64,000 bases of DNA from assembly GCA_030063045.1 (NCBI GenBank), contig JAQSEB010000105.1:62001-126000 (forward strand), read 5' to 3'. Position 1 is the first letter of the stretch; each line of letters opens with the position of its first letter. This DNA is from Pratylenchus scribneri. Lineage: Eukaryota; Nematoda; Chromadorea; Rhabditida; Pratylenchidae. Position numbers and translations under genes: made by a program. Below the pieces are notes generated by a model, which saw only the letters and a list, made by a program, of their open reading frames with translations, searched no databases and had not been told where the DNA came from. This document shows positions 46,428-59,129 of the stretch, piece by piece.

Positions 46428-49400
46428 TTTCTCGATTCAAAATGTCGTAATGAATTCAATCAGCAATTATTTTTTGAGGGAAATTGATGTTTTTTGAACT
46501 CAAATCAAAGGAATTTGCGCATTTTTTGTGCAAAATTGTCCAATTTGAGAATATTCCAAATTTTGTAGGCCTCCTTTTCCACTGTACTTGATTCCAAAAT
46601 TTTTTGATCCTTTGCTGCTAATTTTTGATCGATTAAAAATTTCACAATTTGAAGGAAATTTGAAGTTTTTTCTAAAATTATTTTTGTATAAATATTTATA
46701 AATGATGAATTCCACGCAAAATTATATAAAATACGGTATTAAAAAATATATTGTAATAAATTGGATTAGATTGCCGCGGGCATTGTTTTATTCGCTTGTT
46801 TTCCATTCCCCCCTCCCTTTTTATATTTGACCTTTCACACATTTTTGAACTCATTTTTGGCTGATCAAAAAACTCCCTCTGCTGGAAACGCCCAATAAAT
46901 TAAAATTGAAAATTTAACCAATTTTGGAAAGTTTAAATTCCAAAAATAGTCGACAAATGCAATTAATTTGAAAAGAGGAAAAAGAGGGTGTTACCCAAAA
47001 AAAATTGTCCAATCCCTTCCAAAGAAGATTGACCAGAAAATGTGAAGCTTTTTATTGTTACCTTAATAAAATTTAAATTAAAAAAATTAATTAAAATAAA
47101 TAATTCCAAAATTAATCGAAGAGTTCCATTCCTTTATAGGAAAATTAAAATTAATTAAATTTTTTTCACATTATTCGGATCGAAGGTTGATTGATCCCTC
47201 ATCAGGTGTAGGTCAAAAAATGGAAGCCAAAATCAATGGGAATTAAAAATAAAATGAATGATTTTTATTTGCCCATTTCCCGCCGGAGCTTTTCCATTCT
47301 TTCCCACCGCCTCCAATTCAAATAAATTTCTTTTATCAAAATTTTTGGCCAAAACCAATTGCCACGTTAGAATAAAAAGTTAGCGAAATTTTTCTTTAAT
47401 AAATTTCAGAAATAATTTTAAAAGGGATTTGGAAGGGAAAACGTGCATTTTTGGTCTAAAAGGCGGAATTCCCATTTTAGGGTGTTCATTACAATTTGAT
47501 GACATCAAAAAGGACACTAAATTCCATTTTAGGCCTCCGCCCAAATTGAAAAGGGGAAAACAGAGACTGTGGCCTCACTGATCGAATTAGCCAATGATTG
47601 GAAATATTTTAGGGGGAATATCATTAACAAAATGAGATATCGTTCAGTCTAATTTGGGCCTAACAAATTCTAAAAATATAAAAATATTTTAAAAAATAAA
47701 AATCGATAAAAAAAGAAGAGGAATGAAAAAAGCCATAAAAAATGGGAAATAAAATAAAATTATTAATTCCGCATTTGGCCGCCATTCCAATGTTTTTGGG
47801 ATATTTAGTGGATGGAAAAGGCCGCCGATTGCAAATTTAATATTATGCAAATTCGAGAATAAAAATTGAGGGGCAAAAACAATAATCCATGGAAAATTTT
47901 CGAGAAAGAAAATTGATTCGGTGAAAAATGGTCGGCAAAAATAAATATATTGTTTTAATTTTTGGCGAGGGTTTTATTTTAGGCACAAAAATGGATTTTT
48001 TAAGGGTAGCGGGTTTTTGCCATAAAAGCACTCAAAATGGTTGGCCCAGAGGATGGCAAAAAAAGGTGGAATCAAAAGCAAATATTTGCGCCCATTTTCA
48101 TTGGCCAAAAGGGGAGTCAAAATGCATTTTTGAACGTGGAAACCGCAAATGAGGGAATAGGACTGGGCCAAAAATGGGAGTAGCAGATGAACAATGAAAA
48201 ATATAATGTGGCCAACCGGGGGTGATATTTTTGGGAATATCACCTTTTTGAGGTGATTTGAGGGAGGGGAAGGGGGAACATGGTAGGGGCAATTCCAGGG
48301 ACGGAATTTGTCACTCCAAATCCGAATGGGTGCTCATTCCATGGATTTCCCATTAAATTCCCGAATTATAGGATAATGGCAAAAAATCGAATGGTTGTTG
48401 ATGGCTTTTTGGATGGGGTCATTCCCGCCAGTTGGGAACAAATTTCAATGAATCATTTTTTATTGACTGAGTGAGTTCACTGTTCACATTTCAAATTTCA
48501 ACACCAATTTTTGTGAATTTTCTATTTTTGAAAACATTGAATCTAACATATGGCCATAATATATATTGGCGTGAATTATGCAGCCTTTTTTGACTATTAA
48601 ATGTTAGGATGATGAAATTTGATGGAATATATTGTAAAAAATCTAAAATTAATGTGAATTTTTGCAGAATCCTTTTCCTTTTACGTCAATTTCAATAAAT
48701 TTATTTATGGATTCAAATATAACAGTTAATTTCTTATTTTTAATTCTAATTCCAAAATTTTAAAGCATTAAAAATCGTGGATCTGTGGCTAATAAACCAT
48801 GTTGACGAATTAATTATTCTATGAAGGGTTACTTATTATAAATTAGATTTAAATCTTTAATTATTTTTGAATTTTGAGTATCAAAAATGAATATAAAAGT
48901 GCCATTTTAATGCGGTTCTGCAATTCTAGATGCAATCCCCTCTTCTTTCCATCTTTGTGCCACCGGTTTAGGATGGAGAATGGAATTATCCCACTTTGAA
49001 TGAAGCATTGCTTAACTTTTAGTCCCTTTTGGGAATTGATTCACTCAATTTGGCCATTTGCATTGGCCACATTTTCGTGGGAATTTCTGGAATAGTGGGA
49101 GGACCAATTCAGACTCAAATATTTATGCAAAAATTGAATGGAATTAGCCAATATTTTGTTGGTAATAATCCTTGGAGAAGATTTTGGTAAAGAATTTAAA
49201 AAAAATAAGGATCTAAGAAAATTTTTATTATGGGATGGAAATGCCAAAATGGAATTTGATTGGAATATTAATGCCATATTTTACAATCCATATTCATACC
49301 TAAAAATTTGTTTATTTTAGCATAAAATACTAATTATTTGCACTTTAAGAGGAAATGCGAAGAAAGGTTTATGTTTTTCACAAAAAGTTTGGTGGTTTTA

Positions 49401-50693
49401 GGGAGGAAGTGGCTGTGCGGCACACTTTTTGAGGAGGGCATATTTTCCTTCGGCTGCTGTCCGCTTTTAATAATAATTGCCCATAGTCGCGGAATGCCCA
49501 GTCCGTCGTCTTTTTTTCCATGCTGACGCGGCATTTTTTTTAATCAATGGAAATGGCGATGGCAGTCTGCTGGCCAAGGCCATGGCCACAATCAGCGGCA
49601 GGGAATGCTGCGGCATTTTTTTGCCTGTCATCTCTGGTCGAGAATGAGAAGAGTGGTGGCATGTTGAGGGAAAACAAGAGCGTAAAAGAGTCATTCGAGA
49701 ATATGCTTATTTGATGAGGTAAAATGGAGAGAATATTTGGGAAGAGAGAGGAAAAGCCAGAGAAGCTAATATTGAGGGAATGGTTGCTTCTATTCTCGAT
49801 GAATGGGTTGAAGGGTTGCTTGCTGACAGCCGACCCTTATTTACAGCCGAAGCCTCCCTTCTCCAACCGACCGCTTCCATGACTTCCTCTCAAACCCAAA
49901 AAATGCATGGACCCTATAATCTGCTTCTTATCAATCAGTTCAGGCAAAAAAAATAGTGAAATATTTGAAGAGAATTGGAGAAATAGTGCCAAATATATTT
50001 TATGGCCAATTTGTTGGCCATATCATCTTTTCTTGCCGTCTTACCCAGCACATATATTTTTTGAATGCATTTGCGGTCGAATTCGACGCATTCATTCCAG
50101 CAGTGGAGGGAAGGAAAAGCCTCGGGCGTTTGCCGAATGGTGGCGGGCGGCTTTTAGGCCCATCTCAGGGCCATGAGAGCATTTATGAAGCCAAAAGCAA
50201 AATCGATGCTTTTTTATTATATTCTCGGTTTTTGGAATGAGAAAAAAGTGGCGAGAAAAGATTGGGAGGTTTACGAATTCTATTGACCCAAAAAAATGCA
50301 AAGAAGTCAGCCGGCCATTGACCCCAAATGGCTTCACAATAATTATGGTCATCAAAATTCAATGGATAATTTCCGATTGTTGATATTTGTAATTGCAATT
50401 TATGAATAGTAATTTATAATTTTTAAATTTTATAATATTAAATCATTTTTTTGCAACTCAATCAGATATAAATTAATTTATTTAAGTACTTTAGCTCATG
50501 TCAACATTTTTGATTGATGCCTCAGGCAAAGGAGGAAATATTATTTCCCTTCCCCTTTCAATAAACAAAATAAAGGGATACTGTATTACAAAAAATACAA
50601 TAGACAATACTAACCCTACTCAACCAAAATGCCCTCATTTAGGCATCAATTTTATAGTCAAATTAGTGGAAATGAGTAATTTGGCAAACCAAC
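46428..50693. other. Region upstream of the canonical kin-1 first exon
   Basis: About 4.3 kb of AT-rich sequence without a supported gene. The part near 46.43-46.8 kb is the likely promoter/5' UTR of the canonical kin-1 transcript. Short ORFs on both strands show no domain. Confidence 0.45.
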
Positions 50694-50838
50694 CATTTGT
50701 GAGGACCACAACATGATGATTGGAAGGATGCCGTAGATTATAGGGAAATGGCTCGGAATGGTGCAGCCTTCGGCTTTGTTCCCTCCGAATGTCACGGCCC
50801 ATTGCAATTATGGCCGCATTTGCCTGATTATTGCCCAT
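50694..50838 (-). CDS. Possible distal kin-1 first exon with N-myristoylation motif
   Basis: ATG 50838 opens MGNNQANAAIIAMGRDIRRE, which has Gly2, Asn3 and Ala6 like the mammalian PKA start MGNAAA. A weak donor (GTTGGT) after ..VLTN leaves phase 1, compatible with the exon at 34079. It lies 4.3 kb upstream of the canonical first exon on the same strand. The evidence is thin and it may be chance. Confidence 0.25.
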
Positions 50839-50934
50839 ATTTGCTGCTGAATATATCAATTTATAGATTCATTTAAAACATTCGAATGGGATGAAAATTA
50901 TTAAAAAGGGAAATACTATTTAAGTGTCCAAAAA

Positions 50935-51215
50935 AATTATAACGGTTAATGGTTTGATTTTGATGTAGACCTTCAAATCCTATACCCAATTGATAGATCT
51001 CTTCGAGGCGCATCGTTTTATATTAATTCGACCTAAGGTTTATCCAATTCTAAATTAGTTTTAAACCAAAAATGAGAATGGATTCAAACGGTTTAATATC
51101 CTTCCATTTTGAACAAATCAGATAAATTATGTAACAATCGACGCGTTTTGATGAGATCAATCGATTGGGTTTATGGTTTGGGGGTCTAGGACAAACCATT
51201 AAACAGTTAAACTCT
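50935..51215. repeat. GTTTAAAC foldback family, diverged copy
   Basis: Imperfect inverted arms. The left has GGTTAATGGTTTG, AGATCTCTTCGAGGCGCATCG; the right has CGACGCGTTTTGATGAGATC, GGGGGTCTAGGACAAACC. Same words as the 42.6-kb palindrome. Confidence 0.65.
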
Positions 51216-52013
51216 TTTCGCTAAATTAAATACCATCTTCAGAATATTCAAATGTCCGGAAAAAATTAATTTAAAAAACGATTATAAGAAAGAAAAACAA
51301 AGAATGACTGGGATTTGCGGAGGATTTATTGCGGCCAAATTTTTTGTCGGAATTTGAGGCTTTATGGCCATAGATTTTAAATGGGCCTTGCTGGGCCTCC
51401 TTCGCCCAAACCCCAATCGCCATGGGGCAATAATCAATCTTTTAATGGGGAAGCCAAATGATGTAAAAACAATGAAAGAACAAACAACTCTAGAGGCAGA
51501 TTGGCCACCGATCAATTTTAAATTCTTCATCATAAACATTCTTTTTTATGTATTCCGATTTAAATCTCCCAATCAGCATCCGGCTACAATACAAAATTGG
51601 GAAGGAAATGGTCTAGTAGAGTTGATTGTGCTAAACATCCCGGATCAGTTTTTAGCATTTTATTTGGCATAAAATTACTGCAAAATGATGCAAAACGAAT
51701 TGGCCAAATCATAGCCAATCGCTTCGTGAATGCTTTGTGGCATAAATTGCCTACAGTGATTTCCACAATTGAGCCCAGAATCTTGCTCCCTCGGGAGCTC
51801 TATTGGCTAACATAAACGGGGTCCATTCCATGCCTTGGGACGTGGGTGGGAGGAAAGCGATCCATTATTGCCTTCGCCCCTTCTGAGCTTAGACTTTAGG
51901 CCTCATCAGGAAATTAATGCACTATTTGGTAACTTTAATTTGATTTTCAAATCTAAGGAACACTCAAAATCCTCCATCTCCCGAGGAAAACAAAAAAAAA
52001 TTAGAAATTTTAA

Positions 52014-52086
52014 GACACCACTGGGAATAGAACACAAGAGCTCCTTATAAAGTAAAGAAAGCGACATACCAATGCGCTAAAGTATC
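52014..52086 (-). pseudogene. tRNA-like relic
   Basis: On the minus strand, 73 nt has a partly paired acceptor (GATACTT / TGGTGTC), a D-arm-like TAGCGCATTGGTATGTCGC and a T-arm-like GTGTTCTATTCCC. The anticodon arm is poor (8-nt loop). Likely a tRNA pseudogene or tRNA-derived SINE head. Confidence 0.3.
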
Positions 52087-52357
52087 ACGCTGATCAGATC
52101 CCTCCAAATTCCTTATTATAACTCATAAACATAATTCAAAGGTAATAAGGGGATGTAATAATTAATAAATAAGAGACTCATTTTCATTTTGGTCTCACTC
52201 AGAAAATTATGGACATACAAAAAATAAATTTTATTTCAAAAGGAGATAAATTGGCAAAACAAAAGACATTTTATGATGTATTAGCCAACAAAAACAACAA
52301 TCGATTTTTGCAATATTCTCCATTATTATATGCTTGCTTCAGTTCTGAATGTGTGCT

Positions 52358-53785
52358 TTACTTGTGTGGATACGATGGAAATGGAGGTGCCGATGGAATA
52401 ATTGGAGTGGCAGCGGAAGATGATGAAGGGACTGAAAATTAATTAATTTAAATATTTTAATTTTTAAAATTAAAACTAACCATTATTTGGGTAAGGTGAA
52501 TACGGCGGAGGAGGAATGGATGGACTCGGCACACTTGGATATGAAGTGAATGATTCGACGATGGGTGAGTGTGGCTGCTGTTGAATTGGAATTGTTCCAA
52601 TTTGCAAATTCAAACGGGTGGACACGGAACCGCAGAAGAATGTACTGGTCACAATTTTAACCTGAAAATGTTGATAATTTGTGCTATAAAATTATTATTC
52701 TCACCTCCATAGAATAGCTGAGTTGAATGATTTCACAATTGTTGAAGCTGGGCTTGCAACGAGGAATGGCCAAATGTCCTTGGAATATTCCTTTTGATCG
52801 AGAGTCCAACATGTATTGTTTCTCCATTTCGGCAATTGTACGGCTATCATCCCTTTCGCCAAAATGTCGAGTTCCTTTAGTTGAATAATGATGAATAATT
52901 AGAACAGTAAAACTCACCGTCCCAATCTCCTCTTTGCTTTTGTGCTTTGTATTTGACCTTTTCAATGAGTTTTGCCTTCACTTTTTCCACTTTCGATGTT
53001 GCATTTTCGATTTCAACGGTGATTGGAATCTCTTCGCCTGGCACAAATCCACTTTTGGGCAATCGAATCTGAAAATTATTGATTTAAAATGGAACAAAAT
53101 AATTTATCAACCTTGGCTGCAATTCGTCCTTGCTTGAATAGTGGAATGCCAATGCTTTCGTCAATTTGTTGTACAGCCTGATTGCGAACCCAAGGGATTG
53201 TGCTCAAATCAACAGAAGGCAAAACAACAAAGTCAGCTTTGGTCTAAAAATTAAAATACATAAATTAAAATTGATGGGTGCAAAACCTCTTTATCGAACC
53301 ACCATGGTCGATCGATTTTGGCAGTACAAGTGTAGCGAATATGGCCAAGAGTGCCTAAAATAGAATTTTAAATATAAGTTTTAAATCGATTTTACCTTCA
53401 AAACTTGCTGGACAACCTGGCGGAATTGTGAATTGGAAGGGAAAAACGTATTCACCGGCACGAATTTTTTTCTCCGCTGACGACCAAAGTAAGATGTTTT
53501 GATTCAGGTAAGTTTCCTCCGAATGGTAAGGGACTCTAACACTAAACAATTGATTGAATTAGAATATATAATTACTAAAACTCACTTATGAATTTCTTGG
53601 TTTTCGCCTTTTCCTCTTTTTTCAATTTCGTATTCGCTCCAATCAACTTCTGCTTTTCCACTGACGTGCACATCAATTGATCTGGCCTCCATTGATTCGG
53701 ACAATTGGAGAATAACCCTGGCTTGGACGTTTTGACCGGCAGAAAATGATGTTTGGGAGCCAAAGAAATCAATGCGAAAAACCAT
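52358..53785 (-). CDS. Arrestin domain-containing protein (alpha-arrestin, ARRDC-like)
   Basis: Adaptor that links membrane cargo to NEDD4-type ubiquitin ligases. Start ATG 53785 (MVFRIDFFGSQTSFSAGQNV); stop TAA at 52358-52360. The N-terminal arrestin fold runs through EARSIDVHVSGKAEVDW, EYVFPFQFTIPPGCPASFEG and LGHIRYTCTAKIDRPWW. The C-terminal arrestin fold has IRLPKSGFVPGEEIPITVEI and GHLAIPRCKPSFNNCEIIQL, then SYSMEV. The proline-rich tail has PSIPPPPYSPYP, a PPxY motif for WW domains, and the last exon ends PSAPPFPSYPHK. About eight exons with introns of 40-70 bp. It resembles the C. elegans arrd family; the exact member is not assigned. Confidence 0.88.
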
Positions 53786-55067
53786 ATTTGAACTTATGAT
53801 ATCAAATTTAGCTCTGAAAATTAAAAAAATGGTATTGAAAAATTATCAGGTAAATATGCTAACTATGAGATTGAAAATTAGCTTAAAAGTAATTTAAATA
53901 AACTTATGGTGAGTGTTGAGCATATTTGTTACCAAACTATAAAGGCTTGAGTTAGGTTAAACGTTAAACCCTTAATTTTTAACTATTTGACTTAGGTTAT
54001 TAGCGCAAAAAAACTTTACGGTTTTTGCTGGAAGATTTTTAATAATTTATAACTTAACTTTTCATCAAAAAAGTCGTTAAAGCATTTCAATTAAACCATG
54101 TTTTTATTAGTCTAACATTTATAATTATGTTTTGAAACCGGTTTTATTGTTTTAATCCCTGTAAATTACTAATTGTTTTGATACGACGCCAAAAAATTCT
54201 ACCATTTGAAAATAATTAAATTTGTAAAATAAATAATGTTTGGATTCAAAAGAAACCATCCAAAATATGTGATATTATTAATTAAACCATAACAATTTTA
54301 TTCAAAATAATTGATAATGAGATGGAGATCGGGCAAGGCAATTGGGCTTTTTGGTGTATTTAAATAAAATATCAAAAATATAAGATTGCTCTTCAACAAA
54401 AAATGATGATGAGAATTGAGAATGGGATTTGGATTTGGGAATTTAACAAAATAAATTAACATCAAATTTTTGGTAGCCTTTCCATTTCTTTTCTTTACTT
54501 CTCCTTTGCGGCCACCCGGAGTCACAAAGAAAATATGTGCACAATATTTTGAAAATTTCATTGTAATTTTGAAAATTTTTTTAAAAAATAAAAAATCCTC
54601 AACATATATTGAGCACCGATAAATTGCTAAAATATATTAGAAATGAATAAAATTCTGAAAATCCATGTCAAAATAAATTCAAAAGATTTTGAACATAAAA
54701 GGAAAAAAATATGTTCAAAATTTTACATATTTACAAAATTAAGTGAAAATACATCAACTGTTATAATATTCTTAAAATTGCTAAAATTCAGGGAATATTT
54801 TGATAATTTAATAATTTTGAAAATTTATATTTGTATTCATTTTGATAAGCTTTTGAAAATAAGACCCAAAATGCAGATTAAAAATGGATACAATTTTCAG
54901 AAAATTTTCAGAATTCTATGATTTTCGCCAAATTTTTCGATTCATTTTCACAACCTAAAATAGAACAAATTTTCAGAATATTTTCGAAAAATATCTAAAT
55001 TTTGAGAATATTCTGGAGAAAGGCAATGAAAGGAATAAATAAATGTTTTAATGGAGGAGGATACATA
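53786..55067. other. Intergenic, AT-rich
   Basis: Contains degenerate foldback-type sequence around 53.93-54.16 kb. A minus-strand ORF at 54298-54561 starts MKFSKYCAHIFFVTPGGRKG and then VKKRNGK, basic and odd, but no splice link to the coiled-coil gene upstream could be established. Confidence 0.45.
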
Positions 55068-55138
55068 GCCTCCTTAGCTCAATGTTATGTCGCTGACTTT
55101 GGCACTTGACTACTCGGGTTCGAATCCCAGCTGCGGCA
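55068..55138 (+). pseudogene. tRNA-like sequence with intact A and B boxes
   Basis: It contains an A-box-like TAGCTCAATG (55075) and a perfect B box GGTTCGAATCC (55117-55127). The acceptor (GCCTCCT / CTGCGGC) pairs only in part and the anticodon arm does not fold, so this is probably a tRNA pseudogene or SINE head rather than a working tRNA. An AATCAGAACA-type repeat starts right after it. Confidence 0.4.
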
Positions 55139-55149
55139 GGTAATTATAT

Positions 55150-55385
55150 GAGTGAAATCAGAATCAGTAGAAGGGAAAAAAGTCAGAACAGTGCGCGAGA
55201 AAAATCAGAACAAGGAAAAAATCAGAACAGAAAATCAGAACAAGGGAAAAATCAGAACAGAAAATCAGAACAAGGTAAAAATCAGAATAAGGTAAAAATC
55301 AGAACAGAAAATCAGAACAAGGCAAAAGTCAGAACGGTGCGCGAGAAAAATCAGAACAATAAACCAGAACAAGGGAAAACAGATT
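55150..55385 (+). repeat. Short irregular tandem repeat, AAAATCAGAACA(AGG) core
   Basis: About 14 copies of an AAATCAGAACA core separated by AGGGAA, GGTAA or GAA, with two copies of GTGCGCGAGAAA. The core AAAATCAGAA also occurs in the 18-bp minisatellite of arrays 1-3. Confidence 0.85.
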
Positions 55386-55772
55386 TTTGCCCCATTTACA
55401 AAATATTCTGAATATGATTGCCATTTTTAAAATATTTTTCATGGTATTTTGAAAAGATATTGAAAATATGTCCTAAAAGATTTTGAAAATGTTTCATATT
55501 TTCAAATTATTTTCGAAATTCTGAATAATTTTTATATTCACTAGATTTTCACTAGATTTTTAAAATGAAAATGTAAAAATATTTAAATATCTTTTCAAAA
55601 TATAAGCAATTTTAATAATATTCCCAAAATATATGTATTCTCATTTTGTTTATAACTCTGAAAATTTGGTACATTTTCACCAGATTTTCAAAATTCGCGC
55701 TAAAAATTGTGACTCCGGGCAAATGATATGATGTCGACTCCACCGTGTATTTGTCATTGGCAATCTTAAAAT

Positions 55773-57314
55773 TCATATTTTTAAATAATAAAATATAAAA
55801 ATACTCCCAATCTTCTTCGAAGGTGGCAAATTAGAGGAAGTTGATGGAAGACAATCCGAAACGGAATTGGCAATTTGTTGATTGAGATTTGCTGCAAAAA
55901 ATGAATTAAATAAATAAATTCAATTTAATAAATTACCATTCTTTTGTGCCGTCCCTCGCTTCTTCTTGGCTCCCGCCGGTGCCGAAGGATCATAGTCTGG
56001 ATCCGATTCATTGCCATTGTGTTGTTGCCTTTTCCCTCGCCCCTTTCCTCCTCCAGCCTTTTTCACTGATTGCTGCCCCTAAATTTAATTAGTATTTTCC
56101 CCTTTTCATCAATCCCATTTCCACCTTTTGTTTGTTTTCTTCCATTTCTGCTTCCATTTTGGCCAATTCATTCTGCAAATTCAAATTTAAAATAATTTAT
56201 TTTAATTCATTTTCACTACCTGTAAATTTGCAATTTCTTCTTTCGCTTCTGCCCATTTCAATTCGAACTTTTTCGCATTTGCCAAAGCCTTCGATTCCTT
56301 GTCTTTCATTTCTTCTTTTTCATTCTCAAATAGAATTTTTGCAATTTTGTCCACATTTCCATCCTTCTCAATTTCTTCCTCCAATTTTTTGATTTTCTCT
56401 TCTTTTCGTGCCAATTCACTTTTGTATTCATCCAATGACTTTTCCATCGCAATTTTGTGCCCTTCCTTCATCTTTTCCATTTCCTGTGCAAAACTTGATT
56501 TCTTTCAAAAAATATTTTCCTTTTTACCTCATTTTTTGTTGCCAATTCTTTGACCATTTGAGCAATTTGTAAATTTTTGGCATCCAATTCCAAATTCAAT
56601 CGTTCATATCGATTCGCTTGCGTCTTCAATTTGTTTCTTTCAAGGCAAATTTCTTCCAATAATTTTTCCTTTGTCGACTCCCAGTTTTTCGGTTCGATCG
56701 TCTTCTTTTCCAACTGAAAATTCAATTTTGAATTAAAAACATTTTCTGGCTTACCTTCATATTCGCTTCCTTTTCCTTATTTTCGGATGCTTCCAATTTT
56801 GCCGACAATTTCTTGAGTTGATTCTTCAAATTATTTTTCTGCACTTCCAAATCATTCGACTTTCTTTAAATTAAATGTCAATTTAAAATTGGCAAATCAA
56901 CCAAAATTACTTACTTTTTCAATTCATTTGTGTATTCCAATTGGATGTCCAAAAGATGACGCATCTCATGACTCGACCAATTTTCATTCTGTTGTTGTTG
57001 TTGATGATGATGATGATTTGGCAATTCATTTGGTTGGACGACGAATTGATTTTGCTGATGCGGATGATATTCATGTTGCCAGACTGATTTGGAGGCTGTA
57101 TCATGTAATGTCGTGCCGGTGCGTATTGCTGCCCATAGCCATATTGGAATTGTGGAGGATGCATCGATGGCCAGTGCCAATTTTGCTGTTGCATTTGTGG
57201 CGGCGGCGGGGATGTCATTGTTGGTTGCGGTGGAGGCCATTGCCGATGATGATGATTGTTCGCATTGCTATTTGATTTTGGATCAGCTGGCGGTGGATTG
57301 GAAAAATTGATCAT
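55773..57314 (-). CDS. Coiled-coil protein with low-complexity N-terminus; apparent frameshift
   Basis: Unrecognised. The N-terminal exon from ATG 57314 reads MINFSNPPPADPKSN, then a P/Q/H/Y-rich stretch (HPPQFQYGYGQQYAPARHYM). Near 57.08 kb the good frame shifts by one base to QHEYHPHQQNQFVVQPNELP and on to MRHLLDIQLEYTNELKK; no intron explains it. Downstream exons form a long coiled coil (VQKNNLKNQLKKLSAKLEAS; EEKIKKLEEEIEKDGNVDKI) at 56.2-56.9 kb. After that comes a basic GGGKGRGKRQQ segment with ESDPDYDPSAPAGAKKKRG, possibly nuclear. Reading the last exon without splicing gives a stop at 55773; a further coding-like stretch (IANDKYTVESTSYHLPG) at 55.70-55.76 kb suggests the true 3' end may lie downstream. 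Confidence 0.6.
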
Positions 57315-57670
57315 TTCTTTTATATCAAATGCAGTTCTGGAAATAAAATAAATCGATATAACGAAATTATTAAATATTATATAAGTAAAATATAAAGGTA
57401 AGTAAAATATAATAGTAGAACAATGAAATTGTATTGTAATTGTTGATGACATTTTAAATTAAGCATAGAATGTTAACAAAAAAAATTTATCAAAAGTTTT
57501 GGAAATGTGTCAAATTGTGTAATAATGTTTAATATAAAATTGGATGTTTTGCAACAAATAAATGATGTGTTATTTTCCATTTTGTGTTTTGGTCATTAAT
57601 AATAATCAAGGTTGGTGAAAATTATTCTCGTAAATTAATTTCTTCTCAATTCTTCTTCTCCAATTCTCAT

Positions 57671-58767
57671 TCAATGCTGTTCAATTGTGGTTGAGTCCAA
57701 CATATTGCCTCGCTGCTGTCCCAAAGTAAGGAAGTTGAATGACGTGAGCAGAGGCGGAATTGGCTGCGGCACCATCGGCGGTTGCTGGCGGCCATCGGCG
57801 GAATTGTTGTTGGTCAACATAGTTGGATGAGTTGCGAACGATGATGATGCTAGAAAAAATATATTAGTTGAAGTTCATAAAAATGTTTATATTTTAATGG
57901 AAAGTCGTTGGGATGGCAATTTTGAAAATCTCAGCTTCTTCTTCTTGTCAATGTCAACCCAGAATAGTTTATTCGGCTCGGCATTGTCATTTTACTACTT
58001 TACTCTATGTTTCAATTTCAAAGCAGTAAGAACTTGTTTTAAAGAGCTAAACCGTTGTTTAAACCTAAACCGGTTTTGGTTTGCATATTTTATTTAAGCC
58101 CCGTCGGTTTAAAATTGAAAATACTTAACAAATCGACTTTGCCGAATTGAATGAACCTATTCTAGAAGCCGATCGCGATTTCCATACCCAGCTAAAGGGT
58201 AAAGGAAGTAACTTCCAAAGTTGCCCGTAATATATATAAATCTCAAGGTCAAACCTGTTGGAGAAAACAGTGAATTGTATAATTGTTGATGTTGTTGGCT
58301 ATGACCGCCCATATGCTGCCCTTGATGTGGGCGCGCAATTCCATTGTTGCTGACCGCACCCGATTCCAACTTATAAAGACGCTCTTCCAGCTCACGGACG
58401 CGCTTGATCAGCCAAACATTTTGAGAGATGAGGACATCGGTCAAACCCTGTTGGAAAAAGGAATTATAAATCAAAACAAAATTCGTGTTTTTTGCCAGTT
58501 TTTCAACTCCCAAAACCAAACTTAATCTAAGTTTGGACTAAATTAAGTCATTTAAAACTTGAACTTCCATATTAGAGTTTTCTAACCGAAAGAGGGCCTT
58601 AAATATTCTTGGATTAATCATTTTAATTTAACGTTTTATTTAACAATGTGTCTAGTATCAAAATTTGAACTAACATTGATATTATCCAAATTCTCGGATA
58701 AGGTCTCAACACGTTGAAGAGCAGCACCGAAAGGAGTTGCTGATGCAGAAGTAAAGTAGTCGGACAT
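57671..58767 (-). CDS. Small coiled-coil protein, hypothetical
   Basis: Three exons with agreeing phases: about 58767-58677 (MSDYFTSASATPFGAALQRV, ETLSENLDNIN), 58447-58255 (GLTDVLISQNVWLIKRVREL, EERLYKLES; then Q/H-rich) and 57849-57671 (ASSSFATHPTMLTNNNSADG, ending STTIEQH before TGA). About 150 residues. The middle exon forms a short leucine-zipper-like helix; the rest is low-complexity and probably disordered. I cannot name the family. The sequence CCAACAGG(G)TTTGACC occurs at both ends of exon 2, so the acceptor and donor contexts are near copies. Confidence 0.7.
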
Positions 58768-59129
58768 GATGTTGGCTTATTAGAAGTAATTTGACAATGT
58801 TATCACTGGATTTGATTAGTGATTGATATTATAATCGGCTAAAATCAAAAAATAATTCGTAGATTAATCAATAAAATTAAGTATAAAATAAGTATTTAAA
58901 CTAGCTATCAATAAAATGTAATCAATATTCAGGAAATATGATTTATCAAAAATTTAATAAAAGTTGCGTTGTTGATTTATAGAAAAGTATGCAACTTATT
59001 TGTGGAATTTTAAAGAAAATAAATCAATCAAGAGAGAGATGGATTGTCAACATTTTTATTTAATTCATCCAAAAAAGTCATCTCATTCTTTATATTCTTG
59101 GCTTATGCCATCCTTTCATGCCTTGGTTT

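Noticed and set aside
55068..55138. Functional tRNA gene
   Set aside because: A and B boxes are good but the anticodon arm does not fold and the acceptor stem is mismatched.
55600..55765. IANDKYTVESTSYHLPG segment as a firm last exon
   Set aside because: It reads like coding sequence, but the only nearby donor leaves the wrong phase, so it is mentioned but not joined.
56911..57240. Minus-strand ORF starting MASTATNNDIPAAATNATAK as the true N-terminus of the coiled-coil gene
   Set aside because: The P/Q/Y-rich frame from 57314 has the more natural composition; the alternative frame is probably its shadow before the frame break.
57089..57310. Plus-strand ORFs opposite the coiled-coil gene
   Set aside because: They are shadows of the low-complexity minus-strand coding sequence.
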